Counted from the stretch's first letter, positions 19,499-30,089 are shown. The stretch is DNA of 64,000 nt from Tridacna crocea (GCA_943736015.1 OX031057.1:52653001-52717000), one strand, 5' to 3'. The notes: generated by a model not told the origin, from the sequence alone. Program-made: numbers and translations.

Positions 19499-19580
19499 TT
19501 TAAGTGGACAGTGTAGATCAGAGATCAGACTGCACATTCTGTGCAGTCTTATCTTGATCTACATTGTCCACTAAAAGCTT
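19499..19580. mobile_element. G element
   Basis: AGTGGACAGTGTAGATCAGA paired with TCTTGATCTACATTGTCCAC, centre CATTCTGTGCAG. Confidence 0.7.
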
Positions 19581-19964
19581 TTTTTTGTGTGTGACGTCTA
19601 CAGTGATGATATAATCAAGGGTTACTTTTAAGTTTTTTAACAAATACATGTAGTTCGAATTTTTAGGGAAACACCATTGGGGAATTTTTTTTTTAGACTT
19701 TATTTATGTCTTGAATTAATTACTATCTTTGAACGAAACTTTCTGTGTTTTCTCCCTCCTTAAGGATAAGTGGAAGGTAAGTTGTGTCTGTACTGGGTTG
19801 AGAAAGCCAGGAAACACACTGGTGCGTCACAATACGAAACATCGGTACAAACCAAACCAAGATTTTTATAAGCTAAAAGGGAAACAGTTTTGTTTCGCCA
19901 CTAGCACTTACTTCTTGCCCTGTATTTACATTCCATGTCGCTCGAACACCAACGAGTTCGAATT
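19581..19964. other. No gene; SINE fragment near 19775-19840
   Basis: GTACTGGGTTGAGAAAGCCAG GAAACACA matches the body of the SINE at 13160. The rest is unassigned. Confidence 0.45.
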
Positions 19965-19969
19965 CGAAC

Positions 19970-20045
19970 GATCGAATGAATGAATGAATGAATGAATGCA
20001 TGAATGAATGCATGAATGAATTAAATTAATTTATTAATTAATGCT
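19970..20045. repeat. GAAT microsatellite
   Basis: (GAAT)n with CATGAATG variants. Confidence 0.85.
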
Positions 20046-20139
20046 TGTTTGTTTATTTTAAGAATTCAAATTTCAGACTCATCCATTCCCAAGGATTCGC
20101 AGACAACACGTTAAACGTGGTATAAGTTTGAGAAATGCT

Positions 20140-20260
20140 CCAAGAAAAGGGGGCTAAATGCATCTGCGAAAAGCATCGACCAAGGATAGCCTGCGCTGTT
20201 CGAACAGCGCAGGCTGACCTGAGCCGAAACTTTTCGCTATTGGACAATTTTCTGCATAAC
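20140..20260. mobile_element. I element, partial
   Basis: Left end AAGGGGGCTAAATGCATCTG and hairpin GCCTGCGCTGTTCGAACAGC through TTCGCTATTGGACAATTTTC. The right half is missing. Confidence 0.75.
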
Positions 20261-20299
20261 TTAGGACAAGTGTGCAGCATGATTCAATCAGTTATTTGA

Positions 20300-20830
20300 C
20301 GAAATGTACTCTGTACGTTGATAGTTGTATGCGCATGTCATATTCTTCGAAGATTCGGCCAGTGTCCTTTGACGCTTCACGCATTCCTGTATACTGTGGG
20401 AAATTATAGGGCTTATACCGAAGCTATTCACCCATTACCACACAATCCCTACTTTTGACGCCCCTGAGAAACAAGCCTTTAGAAAACATTGTGGGAAAAG
20501 GAGAAAATGCTGGTAACCAGCATTTTCTCCTTTTCCCACAATGTTTTCTACCCTTCACAAAACAAAATTCAAATTTTCAGTCACTTTTATTTTGTCGTCT
20601 CCAAATGCTTTCAATTTAGACCAGTCTAAAATATTGTCGTTTGGTAATGGGTTAACCTATAACCCAAGTATGTATAGATCTATGCTGTTTTGATAAATGG
20701 CCGGTGCATAAGCTACATGCTGAATGAATCGCACCAGGTAGCGTTTTATTGACCAAATTAGATAGATGTATTTGTTGAATGCCATCTAGCGGGAGATGAT
20801 ACTATATAGATCCATGGTCATGTTCTAACT
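20300..20830 (+). mobile_element. J element split by B
   Basis: CGCATGTCATATTCTTCGAA and GGGCTTATACCGAAG precede the B copy. AATGGCCGGTGCATAAGC, GAATCGCACCAGGTAGCGTT and GCCATCTAGCGGGAGATGAT follow, in the order of uninterrupted J copies (39590, 51935). Confidence 0.75.
20431..20651 (-). mobile_element. B element nested in J
   Basis: TTCA 20427-20430 and TTAA 20652-20655 flank it. Left end CCCATTACCACACAATCCC, right end GTCGTTTGGTAATGGG. Hairpin AATGCTGGTAACCAGCATT. Confidence 0.88.
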
Positions 20831-20849
20831 TTGATGGTATCATGCACCA

Positions 20850-21295
20850 AGAAGCCCGCTTTTGCCGGAGCATAGCTCATTTGTTTGTTTGTTTGTTTTA
20901 AATGTTTTTTTTTGTTTGTTTATTTTTTGGTATTGTGTTTAACACCGTTCTCCACGTTATTTCATTTGTAAAGCCGCAGATTACGTGAACTAAGTCGTTA
21001 CCTCGAGTATTGCATTCCATTGTTTTTTTCATGTATGATGTAGTTTGTTATGTAAAAAGAATCCTTCATATATATATATATATATTTTTTTTTTTGTTTT
21101 ATTGATGTTCCACTTCGAATTGCTTATTCATTATTACAAAAAATAAAAAAAAAGATAAAAAAAAAAGCCACATATATCGTTGTTATTGAAGGTTATTGAC
21201 ATATCGTTATCACTGTCATCATTATCTTTATTATTAGTGGTATTAGTAGTAGCATCTTATCACAGATAAGATGTCAATCAACAAAGCACCAGATA
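20850..21295. other. Simple repeats, no gene
   Basis: An I-end fragment (CCCGCTTTTGCCGGAGCATA) near 20851, (TTGT)n at 20881-20900, and (TA)n with a T run at 21070-21095. No coding frame. Confidence 0.6.
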
Positions 21296-21475
21296 TATAA
21301 TGGAGTAATTATATTCTAAATCCATTATTTCAATTTCAAACCCTATATTGTGGGTACTCATTAGAATCGTCTCAATGAGACGATTCTAATGAGTACCCAT
21401 AATATAGGGTTGGGAGGACATAATAATTAATATGTTCAATTTTGAAATCAAAATCACTCCCTTTATCTGGAGTTC
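21296..21475. mobile_element. L element (near-perfect hairpin)
   Basis: GGGTACTCATTAGAATCGTC pairs with GACGATTCTAATGAGTACCC around 21382, extended outward by AAACCCTATATTG/TAATATAGGGTT and by ATTTCAATTTC/CAATTTTGAAATC. The sister copy is at 23100-23275. Confidence 0.8.
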
Positions 21476-21542
21476 TGAATCAATCTAATCAATGGAAAGG
21501 GAACACAAAAATGGTGTATCTGAAAAAAAAGAGTCATACTAT

Positions 21543-21787
21543 TTTAAAAGGGGGCTTAATGCATTTGCAAAGAGTATCGACCCAGGTCAGCTTGCATAAT
21601 CCTAACAGGCTTAATTCTACCAAAGTCATTTTGTTTTTCGGTAGAATTTATGCATGTCAAAGGACCTTTTTACCTCATCATTCAATATGCTGTTATACAT
21701 GACGGGTTATATATAGGAATGTATAACACTGTGTTGGCTTGCTTAGTAGCATGCATCAAGCCCCCTTATGCCATGGGCCTGGCTCGA
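21543..21787. mobile_element. I element, diverged
   Basis: Ends AAGGGGGCTTAATGCATTTG and GCATCAAGCCCCCTTATGCC. The inner hairpin has been altered (GGTCAGCTTGCATAATCC). Confidence 0.75.
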
Positions 21788-21903
21788 ATTTAGACATGAA
21801 AGTTCGTGTAAAGGCTGCAGGAATTGACCTGATAGGGCGGAGCTTTGTTACAGGTCTCTGCATTTTGGATTGAGGTAGGCCTGACAAGAGGAAATTTTAG
21901 TTG

Positions 21904-22345
21904 ATTGATTGAATTGTATTTTACACCGCTCTTAACATCATTTAAATAACTGATTGATTGATTAATTGATTGATTGATTGATTGATTGTTTGTATGATGT
22001 TTAAAGCCGTTTTCAACATTATTTCAGTTATATCGGGGCGGCCAGTGCACCTACCCATGCGTTCCTGGAGCTTCTTTTACAAGTATTTCGCAGAATTTCC
22101 TTTCCAAGCCACTGGTTGCTTTCCCACATGATCATCGTCGAAACAATGGTCCGCAGTCGGAGAGGAACAAATCCTGTTGTAATGATTATCATCAATTCTC
22201 GGAAAGAAATTAGCCGATCCAGGGCTCGTAGCCAGGAATCGAGCCTTACACCTCATTTTCCAAAGTCCTGCACGCTACCGACTGAGCTACCGTGCCTCGG
22301 CTCATTTCAATGATATCACGGCGATAGCTCACATATTAACGTAGC
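21904..22345 (-). mobile_element. Outer SINE fragments around an inner SINE
   Basis: 21904-21943 (TTTTACACCGCTCTTAACAT) and 22302-22345 (TCATTTCAATGATATCACGG) are the two sides of one reverse SINE 3' region. They are split at TCATTT. Confidence 0.7.
21944..22301 (-). mobile_element. Full-length SINE (type 2), reverse
   Basis: Read on the minus strand: tRNA-like head (GGCACGGTAGCTCAGTCGGT ... AGGCTCGATTCCTGGCTACG), body GTGGGAAAGCAACCAGTGGC and an ATTG/CAAT tail. Flanked by TCATTT at 21938-21943 and 22302-22307. Confidence 0.85.
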
Positions 22346-22831
22346 AAATAGGGAGACCCCGGGGTATCCGAGGATGACTAAATACACGCAGTATAAGAAT
22401 CTTTTCACTTGTGTTCTGATTACGTGTGATATGACTTCTCTCAATCAGTCATCTCTATTTGAAAAAAAAAAACCGTTATACGGTACACATTTTAATTTAA
22501 TTTGGTGAGACGTGAAAAATCTAAATATCCACCTTTAAGTAATGGTTTAAATGACATAAAACTTAGCAAATTCTATTTTTGTTACCGTCGTAGGTTGATA
22601 TATGAAGTCATGAAATGCTTATCTCAAGTTTAAGATTCGTAAGTACTAAAAACAGATTTTTATGACCAACCTTAGCAAATACAGTGGCAACCCTTCCCCC
22701 TTTTCTTCTTGTGATAAAAATAAATACTACTAATATTTTCAACCACGGCAATTAGGTTTTAAGGTATTCTACATACCAAGATTTTTATCATGGGAAAACC
22801 AAAAGTAAAACTAACAAGTTCCTGGCAAAGC
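22346..22831. other. No gene; E fragment at 22486-22540
   Basis: TAATTTGGTGAGACGTGAAA AATC and ATATCCACCT before TTAA (22541-22544) is the reverse E terminus. The remainder is unassigned. Confidence 0.5.
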
Positions 22832-23075
22832 AGACAGTGTACATGTAGGTCCAAGATCAGGGCCCGTATTCAACAACCATTCTTGAGGAATATTCTTAGT
22901 CTTCTTCTCCAAGGATTTATAGATTTGTAGGTAACACAACTTCTGATTGGCTAAACCGAATGGTTTAGCCAATCAGAAGATGTGTTACCTACAAATGTTG
23001 AAAATTCTGGAGAATGAAACAAAGAACGTTCCTAAGAATGGTTGGTGAATACGAGCACAGAACACACATGTCATA
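22832..23075. mobile_element. G element interrupted by M
   Basis: GACAGTGTACATGTAGGTCC AAGATCAG breaks at 22860. CACAGAACACACATG resumes after 23055, consistent with a G palindrome opened near its centre. Confidence 0.55.
22861..23055. mobile_element. M element (palindromic)
   Basis: Ends GGGCCCGTATTCAACAACCA and TGGTTGGTGAATACGAGC. The centre GATTGGCTAAACCGAATGGT TTAGCCAATC is a tight hairpin. The sister copy is at 49669-49908. Confidence 0.8.
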
Positions 23076-23099
23076 TAATCTGTTGTTAAGTAACTCAGA

Positions 23100-23275
23100 G
23101 CTCCAGATAAAGTGATCGTATTCTAAAGTCATTATTTCTGTTCGAAACCCTATGTTCTGGGTACTCATTGGAATCGTCTGGGTGAGACGATTCTAATGAA
23201 TACACACAATATAGGGTCTATGAAGAACAATTTCATACTTTCAATTTTGAAATCAAAATCACTAAAGCTTTCCTC
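23100..23275. mobile_element. L element
   Basis: GGGTACTCATTGGAATCGTC with GACGATTCTAATGAATAC, and outer arms AAACCCTATG/ATATAGGGT as at 21296. Confidence 0.75.
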
Positions 23276-23363
23276 TTGTCCCACAAAGTTTTCAAAAGTC
23301 TATGAGAAATATTGGCAGAGAAAGAAAATAAAAACAAGATATTTTTTAAAGACGGTGACGGAA

Positions 23364-23409
23364 GGGGGGGGGGGGTGATCCTATCTATCTATCTATCTAT
23401 CTATCTATA
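23364..23409. repeat. G run and CTAT microsatellite
   Basis: A G-rich run near 23364-23375 followed by (CTAT)n to 23408. Confidence 0.85.
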
Positions 23410-23566
23410 ATTAATGTCGATGAATTTTAGGGAACAGGGCTATTTTAAGCAATTATCACAAAATCAAACTGAAAATTAGGATAGGTATGTGCGACATCAT
23501 AAAATAAATATGCGAGAAATGATCAATTTTGTAATAGTCGTGAGTTAATTACCAATACATTTATAA

Positions 23567-24284
23567 GAGCCATGCTCTGTGAAAAGGGGGATTAAAACAT
23601 GACCGTAATTTATTTCATGCTTTCCGGAAGGATATCTAGAAATAACAGTGAAAATATTTTTCAATATGCCACGGGTAAAACCAGCGAAAATACCAATTTT
23701 CTATATTCTAATTACCTAGGCAAAATGCACGTGACTCACAATCAGATGGAAATATGACATAATATACCTTACATTTCTCGCGCTTGACGTAATATCGTAA
23801 AGCGTTGCTTTGCGGAGGGGTACGCCACGGGAAAGAACTGTACTGGATTTTGATAACGTTCCTCCTAGAAAGGGTTAAAACCACGAATTGAACAGAAAAT
23901 TTGTTGGTTTTTTTTTGTGAAAGATCGAAATTTATTTCATATCGTGAACACCATCGGTAATATTTTAACTCGTGGCTGCGCCACTCGTGAAAATATTATT
24001 TACAGATGATGTTCAATAGATGAAATAAGTTTCGATCTCTCCCCGAAAAAATAAAAGAAATATCTACTAGATCTATATTTAAAATCAAGCAATCATCATA
24101 TGGATCCATAAAAACCACTTTGCACAACAACCTATTGAGTAATTTGGTAGAATGGTCCTTTGATACACATAGGATTGACCAACAACAAAAAATTTCGGCC
24201 GAGGTCAGCCTGCGCAGAATGCACAGGCTGATCTGAGTCGATATTTTTCGCAGATGCATTAAGCTCCCTATTCACGAGTTCCAC
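23567..24284. mobile_element. I element split by N
   Basis: Left end GAGCCATGCTCTGTGAAAAG GGGG at 23570. The right part (24060-24284) has TGGTCCTTTGATACACATAG, the hairpin GAGGTCAGCCTGCGCAGAAT and GCAGATGCATTAAGCTCCC. Confidence 0.7.
23597..24056 (-). mobile_element. N element with terminal hairpin
   Basis: The body starts TTTATTTCATGCTTTCCGGA. The hairpin part (23900-24050) pairs GAAAGATCGAAATTTATTTC with GAAATAAGTTTCGATCTCTC around GTGGCTGCGCCAC. The copy at 46448-46905 is the reverse complement of this layout. Confidence 0.75.
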
Positions 24285-25199
24285 TTTGTACTAATCTATC
24301 CTCTTTATAAACAAACTAGAAATAAATAAATAAATACACAAGTTTTAATATACTCCATCATCTTTGTACAAATTTTAGACTTTATTTATGAAAACTGTTG
24401 ATTAAAAATAACTACACATAATTAAAATAAATATATATGAATGGCCAACGATAAACGTCAGAGTAACAAATGAATAGGACAGAAATCTTTAAAATAATTA
24501 AAATGTTAAGGTTTGAACACATATTGTACTTTTCTCGAACTGTTATAGTCCAAAGATGCTCGTAAAAGCTATAGATTGAAACTGCTATGTTATGTGATAA
24601 ACTTTGTTATGTATTGTACAATTATTTTTTTGTATAATAGCAACAAGGTTGTATTGTGTTATACTTATAAAATATTGATTGATTGATAATTAGAATGAGG
24701 TTATTTAACATGCTTGACCATATTTTGGACGACGCTGTTTTTGAAGTTGCTTTTTTTACAACGGACTTCGGTAGAAGTCTACTACTCTCCAAAATATAGA
24801 CTGGTTTTGAAATGTACGAATCCAATTCAATCCAGTGTTGTGCCCAAGCATGTGAAATGACCTCTTTATTTGGACCGGAAGTGTACAGCGTCTAATGAAG
24901 GCTAAGATAGTCTGTATTCACGTGGTGGTATGACGATTTAGCTGGACGTTAAATTGCAGGTGTGAAATAAATCTAAATGCCGCCCAGATTTGCACAATAA
25001 TTTGGGATTGTATACATGCATGCACACATTCGATCCCTGTTTTACCGCAGGTATAAATATATATTTATGACGTATAGACTACATATAAATATCTTATAAT
25101 ACTAACTTTCTTTTTCCTTCTTACGTGTGGTCATGCGACATACACAATCATATTTACTCTCATCGTAAAGTTGTGCAATCTAGTGGAACTTATTTTTAG
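24285..25199. other. No supported feature (915 bp)
   Basis: AT-rich with an (AAAT)n patch near 24323. No domain, repeat family or splice pattern recognised. Confidence 0.4.
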
Positions 25200-26042
25200 A
25201 ATGAATGTTCTCATATCTCAACGTTGGCACGTGACTAATGACGCATAATGTCTTCTTCGGACGCTACGTTTGAAGCTTCGTCTCTGTTTTGCCGGTAGGT
25301 AAATGAGCGAGTTGCTCATGTGAAAATACACCGTGTTTCCCGTCGGTGTCGACCTGGGCCGTAGTAAATCTCTTAAAGGTGGGTATTTAGAATTTTCACA
25401 TCACACCAAATTGAAAAATATATATTGAAATCTATACGACAAAATAATACAAATCATCAATAATTAAGATTCATAAAATTACAAAGAAAAATTTTTTTGA
25501 TGGTATTCCCTTAAAAGGCTACGTAGCCTCTTAAGCTATTTCTAGATTTCGCGCCAAAAATCAATAAAGCGTTGTGGGAATGTCAAGTGACTGGCATGTG
25601 ACTAATAACGCTTAAATTCCATTACATAACAAACGTGTAATAATTATTTTCCATAATGTCTTCTTCGGACGGATGTTTGAAGCTTTGTCTGTGTTTTCCT
25701 GTATTTAAATGAGAGAACTGATAATCTAAAAATAGAACGTGTCTCCCGTTGGTGTCAACCTGGTCCGTAATAAATCTCTAATTTCTCGTGTTATCGGACG
25801 GTTTTCGACTGCTTGGGTTTTATGAACGAAAATTATAAGGGTTTAGGAGTATAAGGATGATTTTTTTGTACTCTTGCAAAATTTTCGTCCCAAAATCTGA
25901 AGGGCCACCTTTAATTTCTCTTATTGTCGGATGGTTTTCGACTACTGTGGTTTTATGAATGAAATTAAAAGGCTTCGGGAGTATAAAGATATTCTTTTTG
26001 TATTTTTGTAAAATTTTCGTCATAAAATCTGAATGGTCACCT
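25200..26042 (+). mobile_element. Outer E element, split by a second E
   Basis: 25200-25372 and 25915-26042 are consecutive parts of E (GTAGTAAATCTC then TTTCTCTTATTGTCGGATGG). The 5' half is missing and the 3' end is decayed (CACCTTTACG). Confidence 0.85.
25377..25910 (+). mobile_element. Inner E element, full length, nested in E
   Basis: 534 bp between TTAA 25373-25376 and 25911-25914. Ends AGGTGGGTATTTAG and CTGAAGGGCCACCT. Same orientation as the host copy. Confidence 0.9.
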
Positions 26043-26451
26043 TTACGATGAGGTAAAACGTTCTGAAGTCTAGTTTAGTGTGACGTGCGCTTTATCTGGG
26101 CGTATGTCTCCACAATATCAAATTACGGTTGATCACGATTTGTATTGCTCGCGAAAGGGTTAATTTGAAGCCCGCCTCTATCCACGCATCTACGCCCATG
26201 ATTATTGAAGTTACGCAAACATAGAAAATGAAATAACGCCCATAACACCGTCACAAATAATCGTTCTTTTTTTCCAAACAAATGTTTTATCAATGCTGTG
26301 TAGCACCTATACTGTGAACAGTAGGCCTATGCACGCGCATATAACGGATTCCGCCACCGAAGCTGTAAATCACAATAATCTATACATACATAGCATACAG
26401 CACTCGAAAAAGGGTAATTCGGACAATTGCTTCAAGTGCCCCCCGCCCGGG

Positions 26452-26452
<1 letters not shown>
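26043..26452. other. No supported feature
   Basis: Unassigned; a possible decayed H remnant (CACTCGAAAAAGGGTAATTC) near 26401. Confidence 0.35.

Positions 26453-26500
<48 letters not shown>
26453..26500. repeat. CT microsatellite
   Basis: Uninterrupted (CT)n of about 46 bp after CCCGCCCGGGCC. Confidence 0.95.
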
Positions 26501-26503
<3 letters not shown>

Positions 26504-26587
26504 TATAAGCTATTAATCAATCGCAACAAAAGATTACGAAAAGGACTGAAACGGAAGTATAAAACTTTGCATTGGTTCCTCTCGCTG

Positions 26588-26680
26588 AAAACAGTCGGTT
26601 TACTTAAAAAACCTCCTAACGTATACAGCTTGAAACAAGCTGTAGTTACGAGATTTTTCAAGTATACTGACGACATGGTA
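26588..26680. mobile_element. O element hairpin
   Basis: GTCGGTTTACTTAAAAAACC with its decayed complement around AGCTTGAAACAAGCT. Related copies lie at 39931-40017 and 43787-43850. Confidence 0.65.
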
Positions 26681-26774
26681 TAGATTTGAAGTAAACCAAA
26701 TAAAATATTCAAAAAAATATTGACTAATTGAGAACATTTGAGTTGGAGACAGCGAAAAGTGAAGTAAGAAAAAG

Positions 26775-26900
26775 GGAATAGAAAACTTTTCGGAAAAAAT
26801 TATGGGCAAAGGAGAAAATGCTGGTTACCAGCATTTTCTCCTTTTCCCAAAATGTCTGAAAAAGTCATTTTCCTTGGGTTCGTCAAAACTCGGGAATGAT
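26775..26900 (+). mobile_element. B element core
   Basis: The hairpin GGAGAAAATGCTGGTTACCA with full arms is kept. The termini are lost. Confidence 0.65.
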
Positions 26901-27084
26901 TAATTCGTCTTAGATGAGACACGAATCAATGCAATTTGAATATTGCGTTATCGATAAAATCTGAGCAAAGCTGACACTGAGAATGAAACACCAGATTGCA
27001 AGTTTTTTTGCAGTCTAGTCTCAATGGCAAGAGAAGCAGCTAAATTTGCCAAAGGCACTCTAAAAATGAAGAGATCGATCGATC

Positions 27085-27319
27085 AATTGATTGATTGATT
27101 TATTGATGTTTCACGCCACTTTCAACATTACTTCAGTGATATCACGGCGACAGCACACATTATCATGTGTTTCCTAGGTTTCAAAAGCATTAGGCTGCGG
27201 CTCTGAAGCGTATTGTCGAGAGACACTCCGACGTAGGACCAAATGGATCCACTGAGCCTTGAACCTGGGACCTCAGGATTACGAGTCCGTCACTTTACCG
27301 CTGTATCACCCAGGACCCC
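27085..27319 (-). mobile_element. SINE, reverse
   Basis: On the minus strand the head GGGTGATACAGCGGTAAAGT ... AGGTCCCAGGTTCAAGGCTC is tRNA-like. The tail side has GGCGTGAAACATCAATAA. It ends directly at the TTAA (27320-27323) used by the following B2. Confidence 0.75.
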
Positions 27320-27323
27320 TTAA

Positions 27324-27505
27324 ACCTTTACTCCATAAGGCATTTCTATGGATCTCTAGTTGACCCTAAATAACAGCAAGGATGAAGATGTTTCTTATGA
27401 CACCTTTTGATAGCATAGAAAACATTGTGGCAAAAGGTGAAATTGCTCGTCACGAGCACTTTCACATTTTGCCACAATGTTTTCCAAAGGCTCCTACAAG
27501 CAGTG
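27324..27505. mobile_element. B2 element, right end lost
   Basis: TTAA 27320-27323, then ACCTTTACTCCATAAGGC. Hairpin GAAATTGCTCGTCACGAGCA near 27440. It stops at CAAGCAGTGCGTCG. Confidence 0.75.
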
Positions 27506-27529
27506 CGTCGATTTCATCCAGATTCTTAA

Positions 27530-27846
27530 GATCGTAATAGAAAACAGCTATTTCTACTAATTATTATCTTACAAAATTTGCTATGAATAAAAATTGGTAT
27601 TATTGTAGAAATTACATTTATATATCTAAAGCGGCTATATTCTCATTACAAAGGGAGACAATAAGCATCTCCCTTTTCTGGAAAAAAAAACAAAACTATC
27701 AACAAATAATTTCTAGATAGACAGCAAAGGAATTTCTGGTCGGTTAAAAATGCGTAAAACGGTGTTATATCTGTATAAATCCGTATTTATCAACTATCAA
27801 GAATGTTTGTTCCATGTTACACCTGAAGTGTTACGGGTCTACTTCC
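27530..27846 (+). mobile_element. F element
   Basis: TTAA at 27526-27529 and 27847-27850. Interior GGGAGACAATAAGCATCTCC near 27652. Ends GATCGTAATAG and TTACGGGTCTACTTCC. Confidence 0.8.
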
Positions 27847-27850
27847 TTAA

Positions 27851-28230
27851 CCGTCTTTTTTTCTTTGTTTTGTTAAACTATAGTCATTCTTGTACCTTCA
27901 TGACAAATTTTTGTCCCTGATAGTTGCGAGGTTGCACAAATTACGGTAGATAGAAAATACATTTCATTCTATTGCGACTAGCCATACGTATAACAACCAC
28001 GGTATCCGGGTTAAATCGAAGATAAATCCCTGGAGTTCCTTTTCACCCATACACCTTATATTGATTGTTTTCCATCTACGTTTTCGCAACTGACTAGATT
28101 ATAGCATCGTCAAGTCAGTTGCTAGGTTTTGTTTACTCTCTGGTTGTAAATATGTCTCTTTGAGGATAGTCTCTTCGGTACAGTGAAATCGATAGGTGGG
28201 TCCTGAATTGTTAATGAGTCGTCTTAAATT
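27851..28230. other. No supported feature
   Basis: Unassigned. No open frame with a recognisable product. Confidence 0.4.
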
Positions 28231-28259
28231 GAGCAATGCTCTGTGAAAAGGGAGTTTAA

Positions 28260-28456
28260 CTCTTTCCCAAACGACAAATTTTAGACTCTTCCAAACTCAA
28301 AGAGTTTGCAGACGACAATTTCAAATTTGATAAAAATGGCAGAAAGTTCCCCAAATGGGTTGAAAACACTCGTTGAGTGCAATTTCTCCTTTTCCCAGTC
28401 TTTTCAAAAGACTTGCACTGCAGACACGTAAAAACTAGTGCTTGTTTGGGTAAGGG
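28260..28456 (+). mobile_element. B element (short hairpin) nested in I
   Basis: TTAA at 28256-28259 and 28457-28460. Ends CTCTTTCCCAAACGACAAA and GCTTGTTTGGGTAAGGG. The left hairpin arm is mostly deleted. Confidence 0.8.
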
Positions 28457-28585
28457 TTAAAGAATCTTTTTAAGAAAAAAAAGTATCCACTCATGTCAGC
28501 CTGTGCTGATTACGCAGGCTGAAATGGGTCGAAACTTTTTGCTATGAATTGTGAAAATACTATGCGTGCTCAAGGAACATATTTC

Positions 28586-28851
28586 CTCATGGTACGGTCG
28601 GTCGCTATACAAAACCATTTTTTATTGATGCATAATCCGTTTTCATGAGAACTCATGGTACGGTCGGTCGCTATACAAAACCATTTTTTATTGATGCATA
28701 ATCCATAATTATGAGAACTCATGGTACGGTCGGTCGCTATACAAAACCATTTTTTATTGATGCATAATCCATAATTATGAGAACTCATGGTACGGTCGGT
28801 CGCTATACAAAACCATTTTTTATTGATGCATAATCCATAATTATGAGAACT
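28586..28851. repeat. 66-bp tandem repeat, 4 copies
   Basis: Copies begin at 28591, 28657, 28723 and 28789 (GGTACGGTCGGTCGCTATAC), almost identical. 66 is a multiple of 3, which creates an artificial open reverse frame of 22-residue repeats (28570-28899). Confidence 0.95.
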
Positions 28852-29119
28852 TGTTTGATATAATACATCGCGGAAATTAATTAAACCCCCTTTTGCCATG
28901 GCATGGCAAATGTGGGTTTTTTTTTTTTAATGCCGCACGACACAAGCTAAAAAAGGAATGTTTAATTGGCCAAACCTGGTACATGGCTAGACTTTGGTGG
29001 GAACATGTAACAGTATACATTTGCAATCTAATTTAATTCAATTACTTTGACACTTAGCAAGGATCCGTCTTCATACATTTCAGATAAAGTCTGTCTCAAT
29101 GATAAACTCTATTGGCTCT

Positions 29120-29205
29120 TTGCGGCGTAGGGGTTGTGAGGTAGACTGTCTGCCTCGTAGCCATAACGTCCCGAGTTCGATACACGCGAGAGGGTGTCAA
29201 ATTTG
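29120..29205 (+). mobile_element. SINE head fragment
   Basis: GCGTAGGGGTTGTGAGGTAG ... CCCGAGTTCGATACACGCG, tRNA-like with a B-box-like motif. No body recognised. Confidence 0.5.
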
Positions 29206-29275
29206 AAAAAGTTTTTTGGCGATTATGATTACTGGTGTAAATTTAAGAAATCAAAATCGGGAGAAGATTGGTTAA

Positions 29276-29490
29276 CCCTTTACCTCATTATTCCGACTTT
29301 CAACGACCCTTGGAAAGAAAGCTTTTGAAATCATTGTGTGAAAAGGAGAAAATGCTGGTTACCAGGATTTTCTCATTTACCCACAATGTTGTATACGCTA
29401 TCATAGACAAATTTCTATCATTTGAGACACTCAAGTTGACGCTGCAAGTGCTTTGAATTTGGGCAAGACTTTACCTATGTCGTTTAGTAA
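29276..29490 (-). mobile_element. B element
   Basis: TTAA 29272-29275; left end CCCTTTACCTCATTATTCCG. Hairpin AATGCTGGTTACCAGGATT. The right end (TCGTTTAGTAATCC) is decayed. Confidence 0.75.
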
Positions 29491-29514
29491 TCCTTTTGCT
29501 AATAAGCAAGACTG

Positions 29515-29602
29515 AGAACCCTTTGAGGACAGCGTAGATCAAGATCAGACTGCACAAAACGTGCAGTCTGATCTTGGATCTACACTATCCGAAGAGGAAA
29601 TG
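29515..29602. mobile_element. G element
   Basis: AGCGTAGATCAAGATCAGAC with GTCTGATCTTGGATCTACAC, centre CAAAACGTGCAG. Confidence 0.75.
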
Positions 29603-29698
29603 ATTTTCCTCCTACAAATACTTTTCAAATAACAAAAGTTTGCTTTTTCCTACCGAATGAAAAGTTTCATTAGCATTATTTAACCTATTAAGTGTTAA

Positions 29699-29918
29699 CC
29701 CATTACCACACAATCCCTACTTTTGACTCCCCAGAGAAAGAAGCTTTAGAAAACGTTGTGGGAAAAGGAGAAAATCCTGGTAGTCAGCATTTTCTCCTTT
29801 TCCCACTATGTTTTCTACCCTTTACAAAACAAATTTCAAATTTTTAGTCACTTTTATTTTGTCGTCTGCAAATGCTTTCGATTTGGACAAACGTAAAATT
29901 TTGTCGTTTGGTAATGAG
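29699..29918 (-). mobile_element. B element, 220 bp
   Basis: TTAA at 29695-29698 and 29919-29922. Ends CCCATTACCACACAATCCC and GTCGTTTGGTAATGAG. Confidence 0.88.
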
Positions 29919-30089
29919 TTAATTGTCTTTACTCTTAGCAAGGGTCTGTCTGAATAAATGTAAGATAAACCTGTCCTGTTGTGAAGCTGTATCAAACAAA
30001 TAATACCTGTTTTTCCTTGACCTGCTGAATGAATGAAATAGACATTTCTACACGATAGTAAAAGCCAATTTTTTGCTCCTTCAAAAGTA

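Larger units (their letters stand above)
28231..28912. mobile_element. I element carrying a B insertion and a 66-bp tandem expansion
   Basis: Ends GAGCAATGCTCTGTGAAAAG GGAG and TTAAACCCCCTTTTGCCATG. Inner hairpin ATGTCAGCCTGTGCTGATTA near 28495. The sequence after the hairpin has expanded into four tandem units. Confidence 0.8.

Noticed and set aside
28570-28899. 109-codon reverse frame with 22-residue repeats as a gene
   Set aside because: It is a by-product of the 66-bp tandem expansion inside an I element.
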